From: Amycolatopsis acidicola
GTDB taxonomy: Bacteria > Actinomycetota > Actinomycetes > Mycobacteriales > Pseudonocardiaceae
DNA length: 60,455 bases
NCBI RefSeq assembly: GCF_007713735.2
Contig: NZ_VMNW02000052.1
Coordinates: 1-60,455 of the forward strand
Reading direction: 5' to 3'
Part shown: piece by piece, positions 8,514 through 16,456 of the stretch
Layout: each line of letters opens with the position of its first letter
How positions within the stretch are numbered: position 1 is the first letter of the stretch
Translations under genes and position numbers: made by a program
Notes under the pieces: generated by a model
Seen by the model: the letters and a program-made list of their open reading frames with translations, nothing else
Databases searched by the model: none
What the model was told of the DNA's origin: nothing

Positions 8514-8533
8514 TTTCCCGATGGGGCTTCGCG
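8491..8533. promoter_or_regulatory. Perfect 12-bp inverted repeat before lysR-type gene
   Basis: GCGAAGCCCCAT (8491-8502) and ATGGGGCTTCGC (8522-8533) are perfect inverted copies with a 19-base spacer. The right arm ends just before the GGGAGGAG ribosome site of the LysR gene at 8547. It overlaps candidate operator copy A, so it could be the autoregulatory dyad or a leader hairpin that masks initiation. Confidence 0.6.
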
Positions 8534-8546
8534 CGGGAGGAGCACG

Positions 8547-9473
8547 ATGGACACGCGCAGGCTCGGCTACTTCGTCCGCGTGGTCGACATCGGGAACATC
8601 ACGAGGGCGGCGGACTCGCTGCACATCGCGCAGTCCGCGCTGAGCCAGCACATTTCCGCGCTGGAGAACGAGTTCAAGACGCGGCTGCTGGAACGGACCG
8701 GGCGCGGGGTGGTCGCCACGGGGCCGGGCCGGTCGCTGTACCGCTACGCGCAGGGGATCCTGCGCCTGGAGAAGGCGGCCCGGCTCGATCTGCGCGACGG
8801 CACGGATTCCCCGGCGGGCCTGGTGACGGTCGGGCTCGCGTCGTACAGCATGGCCTCCAGCGTGGCGGTCCCGTTGCTGCGCGTGGTCCGCGAGCGCTAC
8901 CCGGAGATCCAGCTGCAGCTGATCCAGAACCTGACCGTGGTGATGAGCCAGGCCGTGCTGCTGGGCCAGGTGGACATGGCGCTGATCTACGACCCCGGTT
9001 ACGTCAAGGGGGTGGCCTTCGAGCGCGCGCTGGAGGAGGAGTTCCACCTCGTCGTCAGCGCCAGTGCGCCCAGGGTGACCCCGCGCGGTGACACGGTGAC
9101 GCTGCGCGAAGCGTCCACAGTGGACTACATCCTGCCGAGCGAGGTGCACACGGTCCGGCAGCTCACCGACGGCGCGTTCCACGCCGCGGGCCTGCACTGC
9201 CGGGTGGTCGCCGAGATCGAGCCGAGCACCGTGCTGCGGGACGCGGTCGTGAGCGGGCTGGGCGCGACGATCCTGCCGCTTTCGGCCGCGCGGACGTACT
9301 TCGCGCCCGAAGAGGTGCGCGTGTACCGCTTCAGCGACGCGCGCCTGCGGACCAGGATGTCCTTGTGCACCTCGGAAGCACAGCCGTTGTCCGAGCCCGC
9401 CGAGCTGGTGGCGGAGGTGCTGCGCGGGCTGCTCGCCGAGGTTCACGGCTCGTCGGCGGACACCACTTCGTAG
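8547..9473 (+). CDS. LysR family transcriptional regulator
   Basis: A 308-residue LysR-type regulator. Residues 1-60 are the winged helix-turn-helix (ITRAADSLHIAQSALSQHIS), followed by the periplasmic-binding-like effector domain; the pattern is closest to the Nac/Cbl-like group. ATG at 8547 has GGAGGAG upstream. It is divergent from the pxp operon and its 3' end overlaps the convergent dehydrogenase gene by 31 bases. The shared 27-nt element at 8487 and 16398 suggests that it controls both flanking catabolic operons. Effector unknown. Confidence 0.9.
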   Translation: MDTRRLGYFVRVVDIGNITRAADSLHIAQSALSQHISALENEFKTRLLERTGRGVVATGPGRSLYRYAQGILRLEKAARLDLRDGTDSPAGLVTVGLASYSMASSVAVPLLRVVRERYPEIQLQLIQNLTVVMSQAVLLGQVDMALIYDPGYVKGVAFERALEEEFHLVVSASAPRVTPRGDTVTLREASTVDYILPSEVHTVRQLTDGAFHAAGLHCRVVAEIEPSTVLRDAVVSGLGATILPLSAARTYFAPEEVRVYRFSDARLRTRMSLCTSEAQPLSEPAELVAEVLRGLLAEVHGSSADTTS

Positions 9474-10306
9474 ACGGCCGAATGGTCCGCGTCCGCCAAT
9501 CCACAGTGGACGGTCTCGGTGAACAGCGCGCCGGCTTGGCGTGCCTGGGAAAGCCGGGCGCCGAGCTCGTCGGCCAGCGCGATCGCGTACCGCAGGTCCT
9601 TGAGCTGGTTGCCCGAGCTGCCACCGAGGCTGTACTCGCGGCCCAGGATCTTGGGCGCTTTCGCGTCGAGCACGGCGCTGGACGCGAGCCCCGCCCGCAG
9701 GACCCGGGCGAGCTGGGCGCCCGGGATCCCGGCCCGGCGGGCCAGGTCGAACGCCTCGGCCACGCCGACGAGCGTCGAGGCCACCACCACCTGGTTGCAC
9801 AGCTTCGCCACCGTGCCCGCGCCCGGCGGCCCCAAGTGCTCGATGACCGCCGAGAACGACCGCAGCACGGGCTCGATCGCGGCGTACGTTTCCGGGCCGG
9901 CGCCGACCATCAGGCTGAGTTCGCCCGCGCGGGCCCCGGCGTCGCCGCCGCTCATCGGCGCGTCGGCGACGGCGATGCCGGACGGCCCGAGGCGCCCGGC
10001 CAGTGCGTGGATCTTGTCCCGCGACGTCGTGCTGAGCACGACCACGTAGCGCGTGCCGTGCGCGGCCCACGCCCGGACTACAGGGCCGGGCGCGATCTCG
10101 TCGAACTGGTCCACGTCGGGCAGCACCGACAGGACGATCTCCGCCCTGACGTCCGCCGGGGTCGCGATCGCCTTGTCCCCGAACGCTTTCGCCTTCGCGC
10201 GGGTGCGATTCCAGACCTGCAGCGGGAACCCGGCCCCGGCGATATGGGCGGCGACCGGCGCGCCCATCGGGCCGAGGCCGAGCACCGCGACGCTGGGCGC
10301 GCTCAC
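9443..10306 (-). CDS. 3-hydroxyisobutyrate dehydrogenase family oxidoreductase
   Basis: A 287-residue NAD(P)-dependent beta-hydroxyacid dehydrogenase. Residues 10-15 are the dinucleotide-binding GLGPMG, DAPMSGG at 115-121 is the substrate-binding motif, and K168 in GTVAKLCNQ is the catalytic lysine position. The family acts on 3-hydroxyisobutyrate, tartronate semialdehyde, threonate and similar acids. GTG at 10306 overlaps the stop of the RraA-like gene (GTGA). It is the last gene of the operon, and its final 31 bases lie over the convergent end of the LysR gene. Confidence 0.88.
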   Translation of the reverse strand: MSAPSVAVLGLGPMGAPVAAHIAGAGFPLQVWNRTRAKAKAFGDKAIATPADVRAEIVLSVLPDVDQFDEIAPGPVVRAWAAHGTRYVVVLSTTSRDKIHALAGRLGPSGIAVADAPMSGGDAGARAGELSLMVGAGPETYAAIEPVLRSFSAVIEHLGPPGAGTVAKLCNQVVVASTLVGVAEAFDLARRAGIPGAQLARVLRAGLASSAVLDAKAPKILGREYSLGGSSGNQLKDLRYAIALADELGARLSQARQAGALFTETVHCGLADADHSAVYEVVSADEP

Positions 10307-10980
10307 TCTTCGACGACCAGTCCCTTGGCCTTCAGCTTCTCCGCGAGCCCGTGCACCTCGATCAGCGACCGGTCACCGCGGCGGTGCCGCTCGCGGATCT
10401 CCGCCTCGTGGTCTTCGCGCTTTTGGCTCAGCCGCGCGACTTCTTCGGCCTCGAGCGGGTCGACCACGACGATCCCGTCGGCGTCGCCGCGCAGGATGTC
10501 GCCGGGGCGCACGATCTGCCCGCCGACGGCGATCGGCCGGTTGACCGGGCCGAGCGTCTCCTTGACGGTGCCCTCGATGCAGACCGAGCCGGAGAACACC
10601 GGGAAGCCGAGCCTGCGCAGGTCCGCGCTGTCGCGGACGCCGGAGTCGGTCACGAACGCGGCGAGCCCTTTGCTCTGGCACGCGGTGGCGAGCACGTCGC
10701 CGAAGGAGCCTGCCTGCTCCAGTTCGCCCGCCGCCACGATGATGACGTCACCGGGCCGGGCGTAGGAGATCGCGACCTGCACCATGATGTTGTCGCCCGC
10801 CTGCGCCTCGACCGTGAAAGCGGGTCCGCAGAACGCCATCGCGGGATCGACGGGCTTGATCCGGTGCGACAGCGCGCCTTTGCGGCCCTGTGCCTCGTGG
10901 ATGGTCGCCGAGGAGTACCGATCGAGCGCGGCGACGACTTCAGGGGAGGGCCGGTCGAACTTCGTGTGGACGTGCACCAT
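10303..10980 (-). CDS. RraA-like aldolase/decarboxylase family protein
   Basis: A 225-residue protein of the RraA/HMG-aldolase family. GD at 94-95 and RD at 116-117 (TDSGVRDSADL) fit the metal/pyruvate-binding motif of 4-hydroxy-4-methyl-2-oxoglutarate aldolase and oxaloacetate decarboxylase; GDADGIVVVDP near residue 170 is also typical. True RNase E regulators of this fold lack that catalytic set. In a sugar-acid or oxo-acid operon, retro-aldol cleavage or decarboxylation of a 2-oxo acid is the natural reading. It lies 17 bases downstream of the zinc-type dehydrogenase gene. Confidence 0.82.
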   Translation of the reverse strand: MVHVHTKFDRPSPEVVAALDRYSSATIHEAQGRKGALSHRIKPVDPAMAFCGPAFTVEAQAGDNIMVQVAISYARPGDVIIVAAGELEQAGSFGDVLATACQSKGLAAFVTDSGVRDSADLRRLGFPVFSGSVCIEGTVKETLGPVNRPIAVGGQIVRPGDILRGDADGIVVVDPLEAEEVARLSQKREDHEAEIRERHRRGDRSLIEVHGLAEKLKAKGLVVEE

Positions 10981-10997
10981 GAATACGCTCTCTTCGG

Positions 10998-12023
10998 TCA
11001 GGAGATGTGCAGGATGGTTTTCGCCGACTGCGAGGAATCGGCGGCGACGGCGAACGCTTTCGTCGCGTCGTCGAGCGGGAACTCGTGGCTCACCACGGCT
11101 TCCAGCGAGGGATCGGCCGCGAGCAGGGCGATGGCTTCGTCGAGTTCGATGTCGAAGCGCTGCGAGCCGAACAGCGTGAGCTCCTTGGCGATGACCGTCG
11201 ACATCGGGACCGCGACGGGCTCGCGTGGGAGCATTCCCAGCTGCAGCACGGATCCGCCGGGGCGGACCGCGTCGAGGATCGACACCAGCGACGGCACCGC
11301 GCCCGCCGCTTCGACCACGACATCGAACGACGACCCGGGGAGCGTGTGCCTGCGCGAGAGGTTCAGAATCGTCCCGGCCCCCACGGAAGCGGCGATCTTC
11401 AAGGGGAACTCCTGCAGATCGGCGGCGACGATCTCCGCCGCGCCCGCGTGCCGGAGCGCGGCGATCGCGAGCGAGCCGATCGGGCCCGCGCCGCTGACGA
11501 GCACCCGCGCGCCGCGGACGCGGTCGCCCAGCCTGCGGACTCCGTGCAGCGCGACCGCGAAGGGCTCGGCGAGCACGGCCCGGCGCAACGGCAGTTCGTC
11601 CGGCAGGACGCGCAACTGGCCGGGCTGGACCTCGAGCAGCTCGACGAACCCGCCTTGGGTGTGTGGCCGGGTCGAGGCACTGCCGAGATAGGTTCCGCCC
11701 TGGCGCAGGTGCAGGCCCGTCGGCTCGATCGCTCCTGCCGGGGCGGCCGGGGTCGCGGGGTGGATCGCGACCGGCGTGCCGACCGCGGGGGCGTCCCGCA
11801 CGTCCCGGCCGACCTCGGCGACGACACCGACCACCTCGTGGCCGAGCACCAGCGGTTCGGTCACGGTGTACGGCCCGTTGCGCCCGTCCGCGGCGTAATG
11901 CAGATCCGATCCGCAGATGCCGCCGTACACGATGCGCACGACGACGCTGTCCGGCGCGGCTGCGTGCCCGGGCACGGTGTCGACGCGCAGATCTCGCGCC
12001 CCGTGGACGACGATGGCCTTCAC
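10998..12023 (-). CDS. Zinc-type alcohol dehydrogenase (L-idonate/sorbitol dehydrogenase-like) without structural zinc cysteines
   Basis: A 341-residue medium-chain dehydrogenase. The catalytic zinc ligands are present: C37 in GICGSDLHYA and H62-E63 in LGHEVVG; the coenzyme motif is VSGAGPIGSLAI. In L-idonate 5-dehydrogenase-like relatives the loop after residue 86 carries four cysteines for the structural zinc. Here the same loop, AIHPATPAAPAGAIEPTG, has none, although its length and the following YLGSAS are kept. Thus the structural zinc has been lost while the catalytic site remains. The start is GTG at 12023. Confidence 0.85.
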   Translation of the reverse strand: MKAIVVHGARDLRVDTVPGHAAAPDSVVVRIVYGGICGSDLHYAADGRNGPYTVTEPLVLGHEVVGVVAEVGRDVRDAPAVGTPVAIHPATPAAPAGAIEPTGLHLRQGGTYLGSASTRPHTQGGFVELLEVQPGQLRVLPDELPLRRAVLAEPFAVALHGVRRLGDRVRGARVLVSGAGPIGSLAIAALRHAGAAEIVAADLQEFPLKIAASVGAGTILNLSRRHTLPGSSFDVVVEAAGAVPSLVSILDAVRPGGSVLQLGMLPREPVAVPMSTVIAKELTLFGSQRFDIELDEAIALLAADPSLEAVVSHEFPLDDATKAFAVAADSSQSAKTILHIS

Positions 12024-12048
12024 GGCAAGGGTTTCCTTTCTCCGGTGG

Positions 12049-12816
12049 TCAGCGGGCGAGGTAGCCGCCGTCGACGGGCAGCACGGTCCCGTGGACGAAC
12101 CGCGCGGCGTCGGAGGCCAGGAACAGGGCGGCACCGGCGATGTCTTCGGCCTTGCCCCAGCGCCCGGCCGGGATCCGTTCCAGGATCTGCCGGTTGCGGG
12201 TCTCGTCGGCGACCAGCGCCACGTTCATCTCGGTGTCGATGAACCCTGGCGCGATCGCGTTGACCCGCACGCCCTTCGGCGCCCACTCGTTGGCGACCGA
12301 TTTGGTGAACTGGGCGACCGCGCCCTTCGACGCCGCGTACGCCGACGCGGTGAACCCGCCGGTGAACGACAGCATCGAGGCGAGGTTGATGATCACGCCG
12401 GAGCCGCGCGCGAGCATCGGGCGGCCGAACGCCTTGGTCAGCTCGACGACCGTGCCGAGGTTGGGCCGCTGCACGCGATCCCAGTCCTCGAACGGGAAAT
12501 CCTCGAAGGGATGGCGGAGGTTGAGCCCGGCGTTGTTCACCAGGATGTCCACCCGGTGCTCCCGCAGCACCCCGGCCACGGCGGCGCGAGTCTGCTCCTG
12601 GTCGGCGAGGTCGGTCACGACCGGCACGTACTCGCCGCCGTGGCCGGTGACCGCGCGGCGGTGCAGGCCGACGACCGTCGCCCCATTGCGCAGGTACTCC
12701 TCGGCGATGGCGTATCCGATGCCCGAGCTGGCGCCCGTGACGACGGCGGTCTTCCCGGTGAGGTCGGCGGTGAACGGAGAACCCACTGCGCTGCTGCCTT
12801 TCTCGTGCTCTGTCAT
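12049..12816 (-). CDS. SDR family oxidoreductase (gluconate 5-dehydrogenase-like)
   Basis: A 255-residue classical short-chain dehydrogenase. GASSGIG (28-34) binds the coenzyme, NNAG is at 94-97, and the catalytic residues are S147, Y160 and K164 in the AYAASKGA context. The C-terminal PVDGGYLAR is typical of gluconate 5-dehydrogenase and 2-deoxy-gluconate dehydrogenase relatives. The ATG at 12816 overlaps the TGA of the next upstream SDR gene (ATGA). Hydroxyacid or polyol oxidation within the same pathway is inferred. Confidence 0.88.
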   Translation of the reverse strand: MTEHEKGSSAVGSPFTADLTGKTAVVTGASSGIGYAIAEEYLRNGATVVGLHRRAVTGHGGEYVPVVTDLADQEQTRAAVAGVLREHRVDILVNNAGLNLRHPFEDFPFEDWDRVQRPNLGTVVELTKAFGRPMLARGSGVIINLASMLSFTGGFTASAYAASKGAVAQFTKSVANEWAPKGVRVNAIAPGFIDTEMNVALVADETRNRQILERIPAGRWGKAEDIAGAALFLASDAARFVHGTVLPVDGGYLAR

Positions 12817-13580
12817 GCGATGTGCGACCCGCCGTTGACGTCGTAGGTGACCCCGGTGAGATAACCGGCTTGTTCGCCCAGCAGGAACGAGACGACCGCC
12901 GCCACGTCGTGCACCGTGCCGATCCGGCCGACCGGAAGCTCCTTGAGCAGCACGGCTTTCCGCTCCTCGGACAGCCGGCCGCCCATGATGTCGGTGTCGA
13001 TCGAGCCGGGTGCCACGGAGTTCGCGGTGATGCCGTACGGCCCGAGTTCGCGCGCGAGCGTGCGGGCGAAACCGAGGAGCGCCGCCTTCGACGCCGAGTA
13101 CGCGGCACGCCCGTAGACCCCGCCGCCGCGTTCGGCCGACGTCGACGAGATGTGCACGATGCGGCCGATCCCGTTGTCCGCCATGATCTTCGCCGCGGCC
13201 TGGGTGACGTGGAAGGTCCCGTGCAGGTTCACCTCGACCACCCGGCGCCATTCGTCGTCGGTGACCTCGAGGAACGGGACCGGCGAGCTGACCCCGGCGT
13301 TGTTGACCAGCCCGGTCAGCTGGGGGAGGTGCTCCCGCACCCGGTCCACCGCGGCGAAGACGGCGTCCCGGTCACGGATGTCGACGCCCAGCCCGAGGCA
13401 CGGAAGCCCGTGCTGCTCGCGCAAACCCGCGGCCAGCTTCCGGCAGGCGTCACCGTCCACATCGAACACCGCGACGGACCAGCCCTGTGCCGCCAGCGAT
13501 CCGGCGATGGCGCGGCCGATCCCGCGTTCGGACGCCGCGCCCGTCACGATGGCCGTGCGCTCGCGGGGAAATCCGGTCAT
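12813..13580 (-). CDS. SDR family oxidoreductase, paralogue of the next upstream SDR
   Basis: A 255-residue short-chain dehydrogenase with an expanded glycine loop GAASERGIGRA (14-24), NNAG at 93-96, and S145/S146, Y161 and K165. It shares unusual stretches with the SDR at 14562-15311: AASERGIGRA, GVSSPVP, IDTDIMGGR and PVGR followed by GT. The two are recent paralogues and probably act on related hydroxy intermediates or with opposite stereochemistry. Its ATG at 13580 overlaps the stop of the epimerase gene (ATGA). Confidence 0.88.
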   Translation of the reverse strand: MTGFPRERTAIVTGAASERGIGRAIAGSLAAQGWSVAVFDVDGDACRKLAAGLREQHGLPCLGLGVDIRDRDAVFAAVDRVREHLPQLTGLVNNAGVSSPVPFLEVTDDEWRRVVEVNLHGTFHVTQAAAKIMADNGIGRIVHISSTSAERGGGVYGRAAYSASKAALLGFARTLARELGPYGITANSVAPGSIDTDIMGGRLSEERKAVLLKELPVGRIGTVHDVAAVVSFLLGEQAGYLTGVTYDVNGGSHIA

Positions 13581-14530
13581 CGGCCCTCCTCGCGCGGCAG
13601 GATGCGACGCAGGTACTCGGCGTTGGCCGCGCCGACGCTCAGCCCGTCGCCGCCGTAGTGCTCGGCGACGAACGCGCCGCGGAACCCGTGCGCGATGGCG
13701 TAGCGGACGGCGGCCCGGTAGTTCACGATGCCCAGTTCGAGCGACGTGGGATGGGTCAGCACCGTCCCGGTGGCCGGGTCCTCCAGACGCGCGTAGTTCT
13801 TGACGTGCCAGTAGTTCATGCGCGGCGCGGCGACCGACATCAGGTACTCCCAGGTGTCGGCGGGGCGCTGCGCCCGGAGCAGATTGCCGAGATCGGGGTT
13901 GAGGCCCACGGCGTCGTGCCCGATGTCGTCGAGGAACCGGATGGCCTCGTCCCCGCTGCCGAGGTACGTGTTTTCGTACAGCTCCAGGGAAAGCTCCACC
14001 CCGGCGCGTGCCGCGTGGTCGCCGAGCTCCCGGAACCGGTGCACGGCGAGCTTGTACACCTCGGGGTCGTACCGCTCGTCCTGCGGCACCGTCCAGAACC
14101 ACAGCGCCCGCTGCTGTTCCGGCGTCAGCGCGTCGTGCAAGCCGAGGCAGACCACGCCCGCGCCCAGAGCCGCGGCGGCGTCGATGGTGCGATGCGTGAA
14201 CGCGAGGTTGGCTTCGCCGCGTTCGGGATGGATCACGCTTTGCCGCACCACACAGACTCCGGGCACGCCGAGGCCCGCGTCCGTCAGCACGTCGCCCAGC
14301 GCGTTCAGGCGTTCCGGCGCGAGGTCCCCGAACGGCATCCACGACGTGGACAGCTCCAGTTGGCTGAACCCGGCGTCGACGACCGGTTGCAGCAGGCGCC
14401 GCCACTGCTCCGGCTCCAGCCCGGAGACCGGCGTCCCGTCGGCCGCGTGCGACGGGAACTGCAGCATCGCGGCGGCGATCGGCCAGTCTTGCGGCGCGTA
14501 CGCGGGGGAGAGTTCGGTGGGTGTGACCAT
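13577..14530 (-). CDS. Sugar phosphate isomerase/epimerase-like TIM-barrel protein
   Basis: A 317-residue AP-endonuclease-2-like TIM barrel of the sugar isomerase/epimerase type. Metal-site features are visible: SLELYENTYLG with the glutamate after strand 4-5, LNPDLGNLLRA, YWHVKNY and AFVAEHYGGDG near the end, matching the E/D/H/E order of the fold. I use ATG at 14530; a TTG at 14569 would add 13 residues and overlap the upstream stop by eight bases, which is also possible. In this operon it probably interconverts a keto-sugar acid intermediate. Confidence 0.78.
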   Translation of the reverse strand: MVTPTELSPAYAPQDWPIAAAMLQFPSHAADGTPVSGLEPEQWRRLLQPVVDAGFSQLELSTSWMPFGDLAPERLNALGDVLTDAGLGVPGVCVVRQSVIHPERGEANLAFTHRTIDAAAALGAGVVCLGLHDALTPEQQRALWFWTVPQDERYDPEVYKLAVHRFRELGDHAARAGVELSLELYENTYLGSGDEAIRFLDDIGHDAVGLNPDLGNLLRAQRPADTWEYLMSVAAPRMNYWHVKNYARLEDPATGTVLTHPTSLELGIVNYRAAVRYAIAHGFRGAFVAEHYGGDGLSVGAANAEYLRRILPREEGR

Positions 14531-14561
14531 CGAGGGCCGTTCGTGGTGGGCAGGCGCCGAC

Positions 14562-15311
14562 TCAGCCAATGCGGATACCCCCGTTGATGTTGTAGGTGGC
14601 CCCGGTGATGTACCCGGCCTCCTCGCCGATGAGGAACTCGACGAGCGCGGCCACCTCGCGGGGCGTGCCCAGCCGTCCCACGGGGAGTTGCGCCAGGAAG
14701 GCGGGCGCGCGCTCCTCGGTGATCCGGCCGCCCATGATGTCGGTGTCGATGGTGGCCGGGGCGACGACGTTCACCGTGACCCGGTGCGGCGCCACCTCCA
14801 GCGCCAGCGCGCGGCTCAGGCCCTCGATGGCGCCCTTCGACGCGGCGTAGGTGGACTTGCTGTAGGTGCCGCCGCCGTTCTGCATCGCCGTCGAGCCGAG
14901 GTTCACCACCCGGCCGTACCCGCGTTCCACCAGGCCGGGCACGACGCGTTTGCAGGTGACGAACGTGCCCGTGGCGTTGATCCGCAGGACCCGTTCCCAG
15001 GTGGCCAGGTCGGCGTCCACCAAGGGCACCGGCGAACTGACGCCCGCGATGTTGACCAGCGCGGTCACCGGCGGCAGGTCCGCCTCGAACACCGACACGG
15101 CCGCGTCCACCGCGTCCGGGTCGGCGATGTCCGCGACCGCCCCGGCGGCCGAAACCCCGTGCGCGGCGGCCAAAGCGGCCGCGACCTCTTTCACCTCGGG
15201 GTCGATGTCGAGGAGGCCGAGGTGCCAGCCGGCGCCCGCCAGCCGTTCCGCCAGCGCCCGCCCGATCCCGCGCTCGGACGCCGCGCCGGTGATGATCGCC
15301 GTGCCGTTCAT
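14562..15311 (-). CDS. SDR family oxidoreductase
   Basis: A 249-residue short-chain dehydrogenase with GAASERGIG (9-17), S140, Y155 and K159. The usual NNAG is NIAG at 87-90, a change of a residue that normally stabilises the central sheet. It is the close paralogue of the SDR at 12813-13580. ATG at 15311 overlaps the TGA of the hydroxyacid dehydrogenase (ATGA). Confidence 0.87.
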   Translation of the reverse strand: MNGTAIITGAASERGIGRALAERLAGAGWHLGLLDIDPEVKEVAAALAAAHGVSAAGAVADIADPDAVDAAVSVFEADLPPVTALVNIAGVSSPVPLVDADLATWERVLRINATGTFVTCKRVVPGLVERGYGRVVNLGSTAMQNGGGTYSKSTYAASKGAIEGLSRALALEVAPHRVTVNVVAPATIDTDIMGGRITEERAPAFLAQLPVGRLGTPREVAALVEFLIGEEAGYITGATYNINGGIRIG

Positions 15312-16330
15312 GTCACTTTCCCGTCGTCGCCGCGGGGCCGCGCGCCCTGCGGAAATGGAATGTTCACCGCGTGGCGCGGCCGTTCGCCCCGGCTCACCGC
15401 CAGCACGGATTCCCGGACGCTCGCCGAAACCGCGGCGCTGAACCGGTCGGTCCAGCACAGCGAATGCGGTGCCAGCACCACGGTGTCCAAAGTGGTCAGT
15501 GGGCTGCCCGGTTTCAGCGGCTCCTCGGTGAACACGTCGAGCCCCGCGCCGGCGAGCCTGCCGTCGGTGAGCCGGGCGATCAGCGCGTCCTCGTCGACCA
15601 CCGAGCCGCGGGACACGTTCACCAGCCGCGCGGACGGCCGCATCAGGTCCAGTTCCGTTTCGCCGATGAGGTGCCTCGTCCCGCTGTTCCCGGCGACCGT
15701 CACCACCACGTAGTCGCTGTGCCGCAACACCTCCGCGAGCGGCAGCACCTCGACACCGGCCTCGGCCGCCTCCGGCCGGTGACTCCGGTTGTACCCGAGC
15801 ACGCGCAACCCCAGCGCCCGCAACCGGCGCGCCGTCTCCAGCCCGATCCCGCCGAGGCCGATCACGCCCACGGTCGCCCCGGCCAGACCGGGGCCCTGCC
15901 ACGAACCACGTTCGGCCCACCGGCCCTCGCGCACCAGCCGGTCCTTGACGACCAGGTTGTGCGCCAGCGCGAACAGCAGCGCGAGCACCGAGTCGGCCAC
16001 CGGTTCCCTTACGGCGTCCGGAGTGTTGGTCACCACGACCCCGCGCCGGGCGCACGCGTCGAGATCGATCGCGTCGAACCCCGCACCGAAGCGGGCCACG
16101 TGCCGCAGCGGCCCGGACGCCGGAATCGAGCTCGCCGTGACCCGCTCGTGCCCGAGCACGATCACCGCGTCCGCGCCTTCGAGCTGGTCGGCACGCAGTT
16201 CTTCGGCCGCGTCGTCCAGCACCCGCCACGCCAGGCCGGCATCGCCGAGCCGGGACAGGCCGATGTCCCCGAAAATCGTGCTCCCGTCGGGTTCGGCGTA
16301 ACCACGGGTGACCACGACCTGATAAGCCAT
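15308..16330 (-). CDS. D-isomer-specific 2-hydroxyacid dehydrogenase
   Basis: A 340-residue NAD(P)-dependent dehydrogenase of the D-2-hydroxyacid type. The Rossmann motif is GLGGIG (158-163), and the catalytic triad is R241 in NVSRGSVVDEDAL, E270 in DVFTEEP and H289 in LAPHS. Relatives reduce glyoxylate, hydroxypyruvate or other 2-oxo acids. It is the first gene of an eight-gene operon reading down to 9443. The promoter zone upstream holds operator copy B, 68 bases from the ATG. Confidence 0.88.
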   Translation of the reverse strand: MAYQVVVTRGYAEPDGSTIFGDIGLSRLGDAGLAWRVLDDAAEELRADQLEGADAVIVLGHERVTASSIPASGPLRHVARFGAGFDAIDLDACARRGVVVTNTPDAVREPVADSVLALLFALAHNLVVKDRLVREGRWAERGSWQGPGLAGATVGVIGLGGIGLETARRLRALGLRVLGYNRSHRPEAAEAGVEVLPLAEVLRHSDYVVVTVAGNSGTRHLIGETELDLMRPSARLVNVSRGSVVDEDALIARLTDGRLAGAGLDVFTEEPLKPGSPLTTLDTVVLAPHSLCWTDRFSAAVSASVRESVLAVSRGERPRHAVNIPFPQGARPRGDDGKVT

Positions 16331-16397
16331 GAACGCCTCTCTGAGTCCGGGGAATCCTTTCCGCAGCCTAAAACGGTTTCCGCGCCGCGCCGCCCAT

Positions 16398-16424
16398 CAT
16401 CAAGAACGCCCATGGCGGCATCTG
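16398..16424 (+). promoter_or_regulatory. Candidate LysR operator, copy B
   Basis: Counterpart of the 27-nt element at 8487-8513, with 22 of 27 identical positions; the core CCCATGGC-S-GCATCTG has one difference. It sits in the 126-base gap between two minus-strand genes, at about the same distance from the operon start as copy A is from pxpA. This gap shows no other feature. Confidence 0.6.
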
Positions 16425-16456
16425 GGGTGGAGATAGCGGGTCACGACCGTCGTGGG

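Noticed and set aside
10303..10980. RraA as RNase E inhibitor
   Set aside because: The aldolase metal/substrate motif with Arg-Asp at 116-117 is present and the gene is inside a catabolic operon.
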